Below, piece after piece: positions 55,700-64,000 of a stretch of 64,000 nucleotides of DNA. The DNA comes from Aquidulcibacter sp. Its GTDB lineage: Bacteria; Pseudomonadota; Alphaproteobacteria; Caulobacterales; Aquidulcibacteraceae. The stretch spans positions 62,001-126,000 of the forward strand of contig JAPZTJ010000009.1 in assembly GCA_027532555.1 (NCBI GenBank), in the 5' to 3' direction. The translations under genes were made by a program, and so were the position numbers. The first letter of the stretch is position 1, and each line of letters starts with the position of its first letter. Under the pieces are notes generated by a model that saw nothing but the letters and a program-made list of their open reading frames with translations, searched no databases and was not told the origin of the DNA.

Positions 55700-58600
55700 T
55701 CAAAGCGAAATCCCATAACGAAGATACTGCTCCACCACAGGCATATCCAATCGCAACTTTTCCCCGTACAGCCGTGCGTAACGTTCAGGCGAAAAGAGAG
55801 CATTTGGGCTATAGCCTTTGAAAAGACCAATCTTCAGGAAGTGTTCAAATGCTGCCATCTTTGCGATTTTGACCTCTGGATAAGTCAGCCTGTAGAAATC
55901 AGGATCAAAAAGTGGATGCGGCCGCCGATCTTCCTTCATGCCATATTGCAGGAAGTGAATGTAGGGTGGTAGGTTTGATTTCACGACGTCTGGGTAGGTG
56001 GCGACATAAAAACGGGAATCAAACAACGGATGGGGCTGCCGTCCTTCAGCTAGGCCGTAACGAAGGAAATGGACAAACGCCGACGTTCCTGATTGCTTCA
56101 CATCCGAATATCGTTCTGCATAAAATTCTGGGTCGAACAGAGCATTCGGCTGGTAGTCTGCCTGCATTCCGACTTTAATGAAATGCTCAAAACTCGACAG
56201 GCCACTCAATTCCACTTCCCGATAGGCCTTGGTGTAGAAATGGCAATCAAACAGAGGCGTTGGACTGCGTCCCTCTGTCATGCCAAATTCCATGAAGTGC
56301 TGGTAAGCATTGACGCCGGCAGCCTGTAAGTCTGGATTTTGCTCAAAGTAGTAGGTGGGGTCGAACAGGACGTTGCCCTTTCGTCCTTCCTTCATGCCTG
56401 ACGCCATAAAGTGCTTCAGCGGTCCTTGTTTTGAGCCTTTCAAGTCCGGATAGGTATTGAGATAGAATTCGCGCTCAAAGAACCAATTTGGCTGGCGGCT
56501 TTCTTTCATGCCTCGCGTCAACAGGTGCCAAAATGCTGGAACGCCCGCTGCAGCCACGTCCGGGTTTTGTTCAAGATAGAATTGGCTGTCGAATAGCGGT
56601 GATGGGGAGTGATTATCTAAAATCCCAACAGTGGCAAAGTGGTGGAGCGGTTGTGCCGCGCTTTGCCCGGTTAACCCATAGTGGTTTATGTACCAATCAT
56701 GTGAGAACCAGCTTCCGATAGTTCGTGTCAGCCAAAGCCTCTTCAACTTGTTCATTCGAAACCGGCTTGACCGCTCGAACTTAGGAGCTTCTGGAAGTGC
56801 TGGTATCCCGTTCGGGCGGATGGTTCGTGGCGAGAGTGCACCCAAGCTAATTGCTGGCTTAGCGACAGCTGGTCTGGGAGTTTCAGCCTCGGTTACGGCC
56901 TTGGTCAAAGTGGCTGTAAACCAACTATCATCTTGTTTTTCAAGCGATAATTCTGTACTATCGGCGTTCAGCGTGGAAAACTCTCGATCCACGGGCGAGT
57001 CTAGTTTGCCCGGCACTGCCTCTTGCTGTTTCAGCAACATTTGTTGCTCGGCTCGCACGTTGTTCAGTGTTTCTGCCAGTGCAAGGTTCTCCGCTTCCGC
57101 GGCGGCTAGGTTTTTCAAAGCTTCAGCCAATTGGCTATCTGCAGCCGAGGTATCGTTTTGAAGATGGACCCTAACGCGCCGAAGATCTGTGATTTGAGCG
57201 TCTAGGTCCCGAATATGTTGGTATGCCCTCAACATTCGTTGCTCTAAGAGGCGCGCATAGTCAGAATCGACCATTTTGGCGGGGCCTGTTGCTGGTTGTG
57301 CGGCCTGCAATCTGTCAGGTTTGGCCTCAGATAGTTTCAACTTCAATTCAAACACTTGTTGACGAAGTGTGGCAGTGTCACGCGTACTCGCGCGTTCCTG
57401 CGCGCGAATAATCTGGAGATCTTCAAGAGCTGTATTGCAGCCTTCAGTTTGAGCTGCAACGTTCCTGTTGAAGATCGTGTCGCAGTAGTCCGAGATTTCT
57501 TGTGCTGTCCGAGTTTGATTGAACTTTGTGATTTCGCTGCGACCTTTCTCGATTACAGCGCGGCGCAATACGGGATCTTTAAGCTCGACCAATTTTGTAA
57601 CCAATGAAACCGGATTGTTGATGTCAAAATAAACACCAGCTTCGCCTGCGACTTCTGGAAGCGAGCTAGTATGACCAATAACAGCGGGCGTTCCTACTGT
57701 CATCGCTTCGCCTACGGGCAGGCCAAAACCTTCCAATTTGGATGGGCAGATATAAGCAAATGCAGCCCCATAGGCTTGCCGCAATTCCAAATCATCGAGC
57801 TTCAAATGCAGCCAATCATCTTGATCCAAAAAGGCCTTTCCTTCGGGCTCAAGTTCCGAACTGCCACCCACGCAAACAAGGAGAGGTCGGTCTTCTTTCT
57901 TCATGCTCCCGAGCGCCGCGAAGACGACGGTGCCATTCTTGTAGCCCTCCCAGCCCATCCGCTCGCCAACAAGGAGTACAAAATCTCGAGTGATGCCATA
58001 TCTTTCTTTGAACTGTTGGCATTCCTTTTCACTAACTGGGCTGAAAATTGGGTCGATTGAATTGTAGGCGACCAGCACCGACTTCTGATCTATATAGGGG
58101 TGAATTCGACACATTTCTTTGGCTGAATAATTCGATACCATTATGTGACCGCAAGCAAATTGTATGGCCATGCGCTTCTGCTGCCACCAGACATCATCAA
58201 GATTCTTCCCTATGATTTCAGGTATCATGTCATGGCCAAAGAAGACGCTGGGTGTTTTGGTGGGGGTGGTATAATAAGTCGATATGAAGACATCGCCGCC
58301 CAGCGATTGGCAGGTTTCTTCTAGAAGTCGAGAGTCGCCGAGCATGTCATCGGTGTCTAATTTGGGAATTGTGTGATAGATTACCCCTTCAATTCGGGGA
58401 GCAGATCCGCCGCGATCAAGCATAACTACTCTGTCGGCGACGCCAGAAGCCACCCAAGCGTTCAAGAGATTATTCCAAACTCGAGCAATGCCTGAGGCAG
58501 ACATTTGATGGAATACCCCATCAACAATGATTTTGGGTTTTCTCGGTCCATTCGAATCTTGGGTGCCAGCGGAGAGGGGGCTAACGTCTGCCCCAGAATT

Positions 58601-60145
58601 TCTCAATGCTGGTTGCTCGCGGAAATGCCAAGAATTGGTACTCTCATCCAAGAACGCGAGCGGGGTCCAACCAAGTCGTTCGACGCTGTCGAACATAGTG
58701 TTATCGCTCACCCAAGCAAAATAGTCTTTCAGGAGCCCGGAACCGCTCTTATGAGCCTGGAGCGCTTGCCATTGTTCGACCGCGTTCTTGTAGCCGTAGT
58801 AGGACTCCTTAAATCGCGCTTGCTCAGCCGTTACGTAGGCAAAGTGATCAAAGACCAATCCCGCACGCTCAGTCTCATCATGTTTGAAGGGATTGGCGTG
58901 GCCCGTATCGATTAATGCGCCTGTATCGGGATCAACTTTCGCAAGAACTGGGGGCTCGTGCTTTTCCCAAGTCATTCCTGGATCAAATTGCCAAACGCGC
59001 AACCACTCGAAGCTCGGATTTTGGGCATAATTATAGCGCGTGGAAATGCCTCGCGTTGGCCCCACATAATAATTGCACCAGAAGAAGGCTGCTGTGCGGT
59101 CGGGCTCGTTTAGGAACATGTCACGCATACGTTCGACTTGTGCTGCCGTCCACAACTCGTCCGCATCTATTTGCCACAAAAGACAATGTTCTTTAATGAA
59201 TGGGATGGGCGCGGCCACCATTTCTTGTTTGCCGTGCCAAAACACATTGTCTGGCTTGCGGTAAATCGTGACATTGTTTGGAAAGCGAGCCTTGAGATCG
59301 TCGAGATACTCAGTCGTACCATCGTTCGAGCGACCAAGGTGATGCAAGCTAGCGGGGATGTTTCCCCCGGCCGCCACGCTCCACGCAGTATCCTTCACCA
59401 AATCCGCAACGCCTTCGACAACGTGCCAATGCCAACCACAACGCAGCTTGGCGAGCATTTCCTCGTGATATCGAATGAAGGGCTCACCATTGAGGACGAT
59501 TGTGAAGAAATGAATGGGCAGTTGCCGCCGCTCTACATTGGCGGCCACAAAGAGGCTTGTACCGCCAGCAAATGCATCGTCACTGTAGACAAGATCATAA
59601 AGGGGAGAATTAAAGAGCTTCTCGAATATCCAACTGGCCCCAACAGCATCCTTAATATGGGTGACCAGAATTGCCTTAGCACCCCATAACGCATCGACAA
59701 GTCCAAGGCCTTCAAATCCGCCATCATCACAGACCAAGAGGTCGATCTGATCCGGTAAGACTTCGTCCCTAATCGTATCGATTGGTCGTGGTGCTATGTC
59801 ATTGATATCGCTGTCTAATACCTTTAGGTGGTCGGTATAGGTGGCGATATTGCGCTCAATCTCTCCCAGCCTCTGAGCCGTCTTGAAAACATCACCCAAG
59901 AGCGGTCGATCTTGGTAGATCGACGCGCTTCCTTTCAGCCAGCGGCCGCTAAAGCTGGGTGCCGGAGCGGCCCTCGAAACGACGCTGACTTCGACGAGGT
60001 CTGTGGCGTTGAATTGAAGGATTTTTGCGAGGTCTTGAAAAACAGCACTGCTGGTGCGGGTAACGGCCACGACCTTCTTGACGCGCCCGTCGGGCAAGCA
60101 ATCGTAAAGCTTCGCCGTGATTTTGGTTACCGTATCTTGCACCAT
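55700..60145 (-). CDS. 1481-residue multi-domain glycosyltransferase with C-terminal 38-residue repeats
   Basis: Regions in order: about 1-205, an unrecognised alpha/beta domain (IDLLVCDDGGFEGLGL) reminiscent of an FkbM fold without a SAM motif; about 210-520, a GT2-like GT-A domain with HFFTIVLNGEPFIRYH and LLWQIDADELW (DAD at 327-329); about 535-895, a GT4 GT-B domain with VSNYSAKEM, LLVGERMGWEGYKNG and SKLEGFGLPVGEAM; about 900-1060, coiled coil; 1146-1481, nine repeats of 38 residues (LFD..FY...YPDV..SG..AF.HFL..GM.EGR.P). It should add at least two sugars. It is transcribed with the FkbM-coiled-coil gene (57 bp apart) and divergent from the FkbM-discoidin gene. Confidence 0.9.
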   Translation of the reverse strand: MVQDTVTKITAKLYDCLPDGRVKKVVAVTRTSSAVFQDLAKILQFNATDLVEVSVVSRAAPAPSFSGRWLKGSASIYQDRPLLGDVFKTAQRLGEIERNIATYTDHLKVLDSDINDIAPRPIDTIRDEVLPDQIDLLVCDDGGFEGLGLVDALWGAKAILVTHIKDAVGASWIFEKLFNSPLYDLVYSDDAFAGGTSLFVAANVERRQLPIHFFTIVLNGEPFIRYHEEMLAKLRCGWHWHVVEGVADLVKDTAWSVAAGGNIPASLHHLGRSNDGTTEYLDDLKARFPNNVTIYRKPDNVFWHGKQEMVAAPIPFIKEHCLLWQIDADELWTAAQVERMRDMFLNEPDRTAAFFWCNYYVGPTRGISTRYNYAQNPSFEWLRVWQFDPGMTWEKHEPPVLAKVDPDTGALIDTGHANPFKHDETERAGLVFDHFAYVTAEQARFKESYYGYKNAVEQWQALQAHKSGSGLLKDYFAWVSDNTMFDSVERLGWTPLAFLDESTNSWHFREQPALRNSGADVSPLSAGTQDSNGPRKPKIIVDGVFHQMSASGIARVWNNLLNAWVASGVADRVVMLDRGGSAPRIEGVIYHTIPKLDTDDMLGDSRLLEETCQSLGGDVFISTYYTTPTKTPSVFFGHDMIPEIIGKNLDDVWWQQKRMAIQFACGHIMVSNYSAKEMCRIHPYIDQKSVLVAYNSIDPIFSPVSEKECQQFKERYGITRDFVLLVGERMGWEGYKNGTVVFAALGSMKKEDRPLLVCVGGSSELEPEGKAFLDQDDWLHLKLDDLELRQAYGAAFAYICPSKLEGFGLPVGEAMTVGTPAVIGHTSSLPEVAGEAGVYFDINNPVSLVTKLVELKDPVLRRAVIEKGRSEITKFNQTRTAQEISDYCDTIFNRNVAAQTEGCNTALEDLQIIRAQERASTRDTATLRQQVFELKLKLSEAKPDRLQAAQPATGPAKMVDSDYARLLEQRMLRAYQHIRDLDAQITDLRRVRVHLQNDTSAADSQLAEALKNLAAAEAENLALAETLNNVRAEQQMLLKQQEAVPGKLDSPVDREFSTLNADSTELSLEKQDDSWFTATLTKAVTEAETPRPAVAKPAISLGALSPRTIRPNGIPALPEAPKFERSSRFRMNKLKRLWLTRTIGSWFSHDWYINHYGLTGQSAAQPLHHFATVGILDNHSPSPLFDSQFYLEQNPDVAAAGVPAFWHLLTRGMKESRQPNWFFEREFYLNTYPDLKGSKQGPLKHFMASGMKEGRKGNVLFDPTYYFEQNPDLQAAGVNAYQHFMEFGMTEGRSPTPLFDCHFYTKAYREVELSGLSSFEHFIKVGMQADYQPNALFDPEFYAERYSDVKQSGTSAFVHFLRYGLAEGRQPHPLFDSRFYVATYPDVVKSNLPPYIHFLQYGMKEDRRPHPLFDPDFYRLTYPEVKIAKMAAFEHFLKIGLFKGYSPNALFSPERYARLYGEKLRLDMPVVEQYLRYGISL
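55703..56710 (-). repeat. Nine tandem 38-residue (114-bp) protein repeats
   Basis: Within the 1481-residue product, repeats begin at 56710, 56596, 56482, 56368, 56254, 56140, 56026, 55912 and 55798 on the minus strand; the last is cut to 32 residues. Each starts with F/L-F-D-x-x-F/Y-Y, has N/Y-P-D-V-like residues at 11-14, H-F/L at 24-25 and G-M/L-x-E-G/D-R near 29-34. DNA identity is low, so the repeat is old and kept at protein level. Confidence 0.85.
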
Positions 60146-60394
60146 TTTACTCCGCCAGATGAATTGCTTTCACCCTGTCAATTACCCTTGGTGCTTAGCC
60201 TCGTCGCTCCGTTAATGTCAAATCTTGCAAGGGTATCGCTAACAGAAATTTTTTTTGCAGACTTTCCATATCTAATTGATATATTTTATCTTTTACTTTT
60301 CGCCGCTGACCGCTGGCATAACTACCCTATTGCACCGCAGATAGGCCGCAGGTATTTGCGGGTCCAGTCACACTCGTTCCAAGGTTTTCCCTAA
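60146..60394. other. AT-rich divergent promoter region
   Basis: About 250 bp between two divergent starts. A strongly AT-rich stretch at 60249-60300 (with an 8-base T run and TTGATATATTTTATC) is the likely promoter zone. No operator is recognised. Confidence 0.4.
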
Positions 60395-61681
60395 ATGTCC
60401 GTATTAACTGATCAATCGAATGGTGCTCAGGATGCTATCGCTTCGGCCCTTAAATTGTTAACTCCAGTAACGGTCACTAACCTTGAAAAGGTTCGCGTTG
60501 GCAACCCTTCTGGGGATGGCGGCTATGTGCTCTTGGATATGTTCAAAGCCACGACCCAAGCATTTTCTTACGGCATTTCTGACGATGCAACCTTTGAAGA
60601 AGACTTAGCTGATCGCGGAATGACGATCGCGATGTTTGATCATACGATTGACCAGCTTCCCAGCCACCATGAACGTTTTGTTTTTGTCAGGCAGGGTCTT
60701 GCTGGCAGTATTTCAGACGATGGGATGCTGGCACCTTTGAACTATCAATTAAAACATCTCCCACCAAGTGAGTCGATGTTGCTTAAGGTAGACATTGAAG
60801 GTTGGGAATGGGATTGGCTAAAGTCAGAGTCAGTTTCAGCACTTTCAAAATTCTCACAGATGGCATTTGAATTGCATGGTCTACAAAAGTTGGCTGACCC
60901 AGCTTGGCGCGAGAATTTCTGCTCCTGCATGGGGAAACTACTTGAAAATCATGTCATTTTCCATGTTCATGCTAACAACCATTGTGCGCCTGTGTTGATT
61001 GAAGGCATCAAAGTGGCTCCAGTATTGGAAGTCGCGCTGGTCAAGAAATCACTTGTAGAATTTTCTAGTAACTCGGAATTCTACCCAACGAGCCGCGATT
61101 TTCCAAACCTCGGGTCCCGCAACGACATTGTCCTAGACTTCGCACCTTTCGAACCTATTGGGCTATCAGAGGCAAACCTCAGCGCAGGGCGAAGCCAAGC
61201 GATCAAGAACTCGCGCCCATATCTTGACCGATTTGACTCCTTCCCGCCAATTGAAGTGTCTGGAGTCAATATTGCGGCGAAGGGAACGGCGTCACAGAGT
61301 AGTTTATCACCTTGGTCACATAGCGACACCGAGGCCCAACATGCGGTTTGCGGCATCAGGACTGGCAGACCCGCATTCCATACCACACTAGAAGATCAGC
61401 CTTGGTGGAAGCTCGAATTTGGTCAAGAAGAGAGAGTAAACGAAGTGCTGGTTTTCAATCGAATTGACGGTGAGCAACAAAGAACCAGATATCTCAATGT
61501 TGACGTTACAGCAGATGGTAAAACTTGGAACACCATTTACCAGCACGACGGCAGCCTTTTTGGCGGGATTGATGGAAAGCCGCTCAGAGTAAGAATCGAT
61601 CAACAGATCAAAGCCCTCAGGTTGCGCCTGCCAGGCCGGGGTTACTTTCATCTTGATCAAGTGGAAGTCTATCAAATTTAA
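60395..61681 (+). CDS. FkbM-like methyltransferase fused to a discoidin (F5/8 type C) domain
   Basis: A 428-residue protein. Residues about 25-240 carry an FkbM-type fold with NPSGDGGYVLLD, FSYGISDDATFEEDLA and LLKVDIEGWEWDWL (131-142), the acidic loop of FkbM methyltransferases. Residues about 290-428 form a discoidin domain: NIAAKGTASQSS, PWWKLEFGQEERVNEVLVFNR, and the end YFHLDQVEVYQI. Discoidin domains bind sugars, so this may hold the methyltransferase on its glycan. No signal peptide is seen. It is convergent with the DUF2793 gene. Confidence 0.88.
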   Translation: MSVLTDQSNGAQDAIASALKLLTPVTVTNLEKVRVGNPSGDGGYVLLDMFKATTQAFSYGISDDATFEEDLADRGMTIAMFDHTIDQLPSHHERFVFVRQGLAGSISDDGMLAPLNYQLKHLPPSESMLLKVDIEGWEWDWLKSESVSALSKFSQMAFELHGLQKLADPAWRENFCSCMGKLLENHVIFHVHANNHCAPVLIEGIKVAPVLEVALVKKSLVEFSSNSEFYPTSRDFPNLGSRNDIVLDFAPFEPIGLSEANLSAGRSQAIKNSRPYLDRFDSFPPIEVSGVNIAAKGTASQSSLSPWSHSDTEAQHAVCGIRTGRPAFHTTLEDQPWWKLEFGQEERVNEVLVFNRIDGEQQRTRYLNVDVTADGKTWNTIYQHDGSLFGGIDGKPLRVRIDQQIKALRLRLPGRGYFHLDQVEVYQI

Positions 61682-61688
61682 GGGTCAA

Positions 61689-61734
61689 GGGCTCGTTCTG
61701 GGGTGGGAACCCTTTTCGAAGCGGCGTTGAGCCC
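61689..61734. terminator. Hairpin region between convergent genes
   Basis: GGGCTC at 61689-61694 pairs with GAGCCC at 61729-61734, enclosing a smaller GGG..CCC hairpin followed by TTTT. It lies between the FkbM-discoidin and DUF2793 stops and may end both transcripts. Confidence 0.3.
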
Positions 61735-61755
61735 ACCAAGCTCCTCGACAAACAA

Positions 61756-62925
61756 TCAGCTCACCACTTGGCGATCGGTGACACGTCGCCATTGGCTGCC
61801 ATCGCTGAAGGCTAGGACTGGGCCTCCAATCTCGTCAGATACATAGGCAATTGTACCCGCACCAGCGGCATTGGCTGCCGGTAGAGTTGCTTTTGAGGAC
61901 GGATTTGTTCGGATCTGGCCCGCGACATGTAAACGGGCCGTGGGGTTTATGGTACCAAGTCCGAGATTTCCGCTTGCTGTGACACGAGCCCGCTCGGACA
62001 AGCCTTGACCTGAAGAAGCCGTCCACAATTCCAGCCGTGTGGGCAGCCTCCCCGCGACCGGCGGGCCATCTACAGCCCACCGCAACAGGCCCCCTTGGAT
62101 ATAGGAGGTGCCGTCAAAGCCGGTGGTGGCTTCAGACGCTAACCCATCATTGAGCTGCACCGCGCTTAACGTTCCAATCGCGCCGCGCGCCTTGCGGAAA
62201 ACCGTCTCGCAAGCTGATGCTGTATTGTCCACCCGCTCATGAATTATAGGTTCGCCGGCGCGCACAAGGTGGAGCGGGCCTTCCGGTGCGTCTGTCCATA
62301 AGCCGAGACGCTGTTTCATCGGATCGATAAAGAGAGCAGAAGCGTAAGTTTGTCCGTTAGCCGAAACCTTCAAGTTGAACTGATTGGACCCAACCAGTCC
62401 CATCTCTGCATAGCCATTAAATCCGGACTCGAAAATCAAACTGGCCACATCGCTTTGATTAGCTTTGTTGATCTTCAGCCGGTGGTGGCTGCCTTCATGG
62501 CTTAAAAGCGTGCTATGGCCGCGTAGTGAAAGGCGATTGTTCGAATCAGCACCTGTATTGATGCTTAAACGATCTGATTGCTGCACATGAATATCAACCC
62601 AACCAGCGCCATCAAAGACCACCTTCCTTCTTTCAGGTGCGATGACACCATTCCAGCCGGTCTGCGGTTGAAGGAATGTCCATCCAGTGTTTTGCCAAAT
62701 TGCAATGTGGTGCGGATAGGCCTGCCATATGCCTTTTGGCTGCTCGCCAACCAAGTAACACTTTCCGGTAATTGGCTGGGCTGGTGCTGTGTCCATCGCC
62801 GCCGACCCAAACGTCAATTGGACTAGGCAATCAAGGATCGCGAGACATTCATTGACCGTCACATGCTTATCTGCCTGCGACGCCACCAGGAATGGTAAGT
62901 TGAGATTAGAGCTGAGACTGGTCAT
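61756..62925 (-). CDS. DUF2793 tail-fibre-like protein
   Basis: A 389-residue protein. The N-terminal NLPFLVASQADKHVTVNECLAILDCLVQLT, CYLVGEQPKGIWQAYPHHIAIWQNTGWTF and PQTGWNGVIAPERRKVVFDG make up DUF2793, found in phage-like or gene-transfer-agent-linked proteins of Alphaproteobacteria. The rest has short beta-rich lines (LGLGTINPTARLHVAGQIR) as in tail fibres, ending in SDEIGGPVLAFSDGSQWRRV. No phage genes accompany it. ATG 62925 is chosen over 62961. A surface or carbohydrate-contact role is inference. Confidence 0.82.
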   Translation of the reverse strand: MTSLSSNLNLPFLVASQADKHVTVNECLAILDCLVQLTFGSAAMDTAPAQPITGKCYLVGEQPKGIWQAYPHHIAIWQNTGWTFLQPQTGWNGVIAPERRKVVFDGAGWVDIHVQQSDRLSINTGADSNNRLSLRGHSTLLSHEGSHHRLKINKANQSDVASLIFESGFNGYAEMGLVGSNQFNLKVSANGQTYASALFIDPMKQRLGLWTDAPEGPLHLVRAGEPIIHERVDNTASACETVFRKARGAIGTLSAVQLNDGLASEATTGFDGTSYIQGGLLRWAVDGPPVAGRLPTRLELWTASSGQGLSERARVTASGNLGLGTINPTARLHVAGQIRTNPSSKATLPAANAAGAGTIAYVSDEIGGPVLAFSDGSQWRRVTDRQVVS

Positions 62926-63178
62926 GCTGATGCGCCTAGGAAAAGGGGTTATGTGGGGCACGGGCCCAGGCGCACACTATGGGGCTCCCGATTGGGGATA
63001 AGATAAATAGCGGCAGCTCAGTCCATCCGCTGAGTTTGGGGTCTGGCTTAAATCATTAAAAATAAAGGTAAAAAATTTCTAAGCTGAATATGGTGAGCCT
63101 GCATAGGTTGTTGGATAGTTGCCCCAGTAAGCCGCTCTGCCAGCCCGGACCTAGCGCAAAAGTCCCAAAGGTCCTTCC
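62926..63178 (-). other. Gap between sulfotransferase and DUF2793 genes
   Basis: About 250 bp with no recognisable gene. An A/T-rich section lies at 63050-63085. It probably includes the DUF2793 promoter. Confidence 0.35.
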
Positions 63179-64000
63179 CTAGATAAGGGGCAGAACCTCA
63201 TCATCACTGACCTGCCGCGCCGCAAGGCTTTGCTTGACTTCTTCGATCAATGATTTGGTGGCGGCATCCGGCTTCGACTTCGCAATGCCAAACCAATGAG
63301 AATAAAAACCAGCCTCTTGCGGCGTCAAAACACTCCGCCAGCTACCAACAGAGCCTTTGTGGATGGAATTGGTTTCCAGAATTTTCTTGTCGCCAAACCC
63401 TTCAACTGACAGCGCAGTCCGGTTTATGCCAACGGTGGGCTTCTTGTGCCGCCGCTTGGTCAGGTCAAAGGCGCTCAGAATTTTCTGAAGTTCGCTGTTG
63501 GGATTTTCGACCAGGTCTTCATAACGCACATTTAACACGCGCGGTGAGCCTTGGTGCCTGGCCGCAAATTCAGCGATGCGACTATGCGCCAGCAAAAAAT
63601 CCAAACTGGCCGTGCTGGTGTTAGCCACCAATTGATTTGGATCTAGATTATGTCCCCATGTCGTTTTGTGTGAAGCAAGGACATCCAACGGGTTGCGATG
63701 CAAAATCAAAAAGCGGGCTTTTGGAAAAATTGAATAAAGCCAGTCCACGATCCAAAAATATCTAGGCGTTTTGTCCAGGAAAACAAACTTGTCTTCCGGT
63801 AAAGCCATTGAAAAATATAGCTTTGCGAACTCAGCTAGCAAGATATCGCGCTTTGAATTGAAACTCTGCTGCAGGGCTTCATCGACATGGCCCGCACCAA
63901 ATTGATGATCAGTCCGAATTTTTCCAAACTGCTGCAGCGCCAGCATGATCCAAGGCTCACTTGGCGCATGAATGTCCGGGTGGTTACCTAATAGATGGGC
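63179..64000 (-). CDS. Sulfotransferase (partial, N-terminus beyond window)
   Basis: The reading frame is open to the right edge, so the true start lies outside; at least 273 residues are present. Just inside the edge the frame reads LLGNHPDIHAPSEPW, usual after the 5'-phosphosulfate loop of PAPS-dependent sulfotransferases; the loop itself (P-x-S-G-[ST]-T) must be beyond the edge. DKTPRYFWIVDWLYSIFPKARFLILHRNPLDVLASHK carries the 3'-phosphate-binding strand and helix. The C-terminal half has VLNVRYEDLVENP and GSVGSWRSVLTPQE. It should move sulfate from PAPS to a glycan or protein; PAPS can come from cysD-cysNC in this locus. Confidence 0.88.
   Translation of the reverse strand, partial: AHLLGNHPDIHAPSEPWIMLALQQFGKIRTDHQFGAGHVDEALQQSFNSKRDILLAEFAKLYFSMALPEDKFVFLDKTPRYFWIVDWLYSIFPKARFLILHRNPLDVLASHKTTWGHNLDPNQLVANTSTASLDFLLAHSRIAEFAARHQGSPRVLNVRYEDLVENPNSELQKILSAFDLTKRRHKKPTVGINRTALSVEGFGDKKILETNSIHKGSVGSWRSVLTPQEAGFYSHWFGIAKSKPDAATKSLIEEVKQSLAARQVSDDEVLPLI

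Noticed and set aside
55703-56710. Regular 114-bp periodicity that could suggest a CRISPR or DNA satellite
   Set aside because: The unit is kept at protein level (38 residues) with low DNA identity, and lies wholly inside one reading frame.
61756-62925. Prophage
   Set aside because: The single DUF2793 gene has no capsid, terminase, portal, integrase or lysis genes near it in the window.
30315-63946. Wzx/Wzy-dependent polysaccharide pathway
   Set aside because: No flippase, polymerase or Wzc-like gene was seen; an ABC-2 permease with ATPase is present instead.

Overview
The window reads as a piece of an alphaproteobacterial chromosome, most likely Caulobacterales (Caulobacteraceae/Hyphomonadaceae-like). 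The grounds are flagellins of the short Caulobacter FljK/FljL type, an NtrZ-like periplasmic protein, the order DUF3576 lipoprotein-leuS-lptE-holA, the order rpe-heparinase II/III, and a GnnA/GnnB-type pair that fits the diaminoglucose lipid A known from Caulobacter. Base composition looks moderate for this order (impression, not computed). No rRNA, tRNA, CRISPR array, insertion sequence or integrase was seen.

Bases 1 to about 28,400 are mostly housekeeping: the 3' end of a UvrD/PcrA helicase; two tandem flagellins with a clear sigma-54 promoter and a palindromic enhancer candidate; malate dehydrogenase and a GNAT acetyltransferase; rdgB-hemW; a secreted S9 peptidase; a DUF1800/DUF1501 pair; yggS divergent from a thiE/tenI-like gene; ntrZ; the DUF3576-leuS-lptE-holA block; argG; a small membrane protein; a Kup potassium transporter; an SDR; a secreted low-complexity protein; an SDHAF4-like gene divergent from htpX; rsmB; rpe; and a heparinase-like gene.

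Bases 28,400 to 64,000 form a large surface-polysaccharide locus. It contains nucleotide-sugar pathways for UDP-glucose/UDP-glucuronate (galU, ugd), GDP-mannose (an AGE-family isomerase, phosphomannomutase, manC), dTDP-L-rhamnose (rfbB divergent from rfbCDA), a WbpM/PglF-like dehydratase, and a probable UDP-GlcNAc3N pair (gnnA-gnnB) for lipid A. It also has sulfate activation (cysD, cysNC) and, at the right edge, a sulfotransferase. Export is by an ABC-2 permease and a short KpsT/Wzt-like ATPase, so polymerisation is probably cytoplasmic and ABC-transporter dependent.

The least ordinary part is 50,300 to 62,925. It holds a two-domain GT2, a 1481-residue multi-domain glycosyltransferase with nine 38-residue repeats, an FkbM-like methyltransferase fused to about 390 residues of coiled coil, an FkbM-like domain fused to a discoidin domain, and a DUF2793 tail-fibre-like protein. 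The same 38-residue repeat family also occurs at the N-terminus of the neighbouring GT2. My inference is that these genes build, length-control, sulfate and possibly methylate a mannose/rhamnose/uronate-containing surface glycan.
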